Part shown: piece by piece, positions 5,211 through 5,239 of the stretch
Layout: every line of letters starts with the position of its first letter
How positions within the stretch are numbered: the first letter of the stretch is position 1
Source: Candidatus Thorarchaeota archaeon
Lineage (GTDB): Archaea; Asgardarchaeota; Thorarchaeia; Thorarchaeales; Thorarchaeaceae
NCBI GenBank assembly: GCA_030638785.1
Contig: DAOWDY010000035.1
Location: forward strand, 1 to 5,239
Reading direction: 5' to 3'
Length of the DNA: 5,239 nt
Translations under genes and position numbers: made by a program
The notes under the pieces: model-generated
Seen by the model: the letters and a program-made list of their open reading frames with translations, nothing else
Told to the model about the DNA's origin: nothing
Database searches by the model: none

Positions 5211-5221
5211 ACCTTATACCT
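5211..5221 (-). promoter_or_regulatory. TATA box of the WD40-methyltransferase operon
   Basis: AGGTATAAGGT on the minus strand, with TATAAG at 5213-5218, is the best archaeal TATA box in the window. It is preceded by a purine-rich GTAAG that could serve as the TFB recognition element. Its centre is about 33 bases before the ATG at 5183, so transcription should start within a few bases of the start codon, matching the absence of a ribosome site. Confidence 0.55.
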
Positions 5222-5239
5222 CTTACCGAAAATGACAAA

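Noticed and set aside
1..5239. tRNA, rRNA, CRISPR, insertion sequence or attachment site
   Set aside because: No cloverleaf-like segment, regular spaced repeats, transposase fragments or terminal inverted repeats were found on reading both strands.

Overview
The window looks archaeal and chromosomal. It has moderate GC content, GTG and TTG starts beside ATG, short GAGG-type ribosome sites mainly on downstream genes, TATA-like boxes about 33-36 bases before start codons, and gene families typical of archaea: a regulator with a LuxR/Tfx-like helix-turn-helix, membrane-anchored bacterial-type PH domain proteins, and a long WD40-type propeller. An Asgard (for example Thorarchaeota-like) or other mesophilic archaeon would fit, but this placement is an inference from gene content, not something the sequence proves. 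Seven protein-coding genes fill nearly the whole window. No RNA genes, mobile elements, CRISPR arrays or long repeats were seen.

Left part, + strand (46-2184): three tightly packed genes form one probable operon. The first is a DNA-binding regulator with an unusual charged insert inside its helix-turn-helix and a Cys-rich C-terminal domain. After a 3-base gap come two tandem paralogous membrane proteins, each with two membrane segments and a cytosolic PH-like (bPH2/DUF304) domain. The second starts on a TTG directly abutting the stop of the first. The layout suggests that the regulator controls, or senses something for, a membrane complex built from the two PH paralogs.

Right part, - strand (reading from 5183 down to 2196): a seven-bladed WD40-type propeller gene is followed after 19 bases by a UbiE/MenG-type quinone C-methyltransferase, probably in one transcript. 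Then come a small NIPSNAP-like alpha/beta-barrel protein and a YafJ-type class II glutamine amidotransferase, each preceded by its own intergenic space and TATA-like box. The amidotransferase converges on the second PH gene with only 11 bases between their stop codons.

There is no clear defence or mobile system here. The parts most worth following are the regulator/PH-pair operon, the insert in the regulator's DNA-binding domain, the propeller-methyltransferase pairing, and several short dyads in the minus-strand intergenic spaces.
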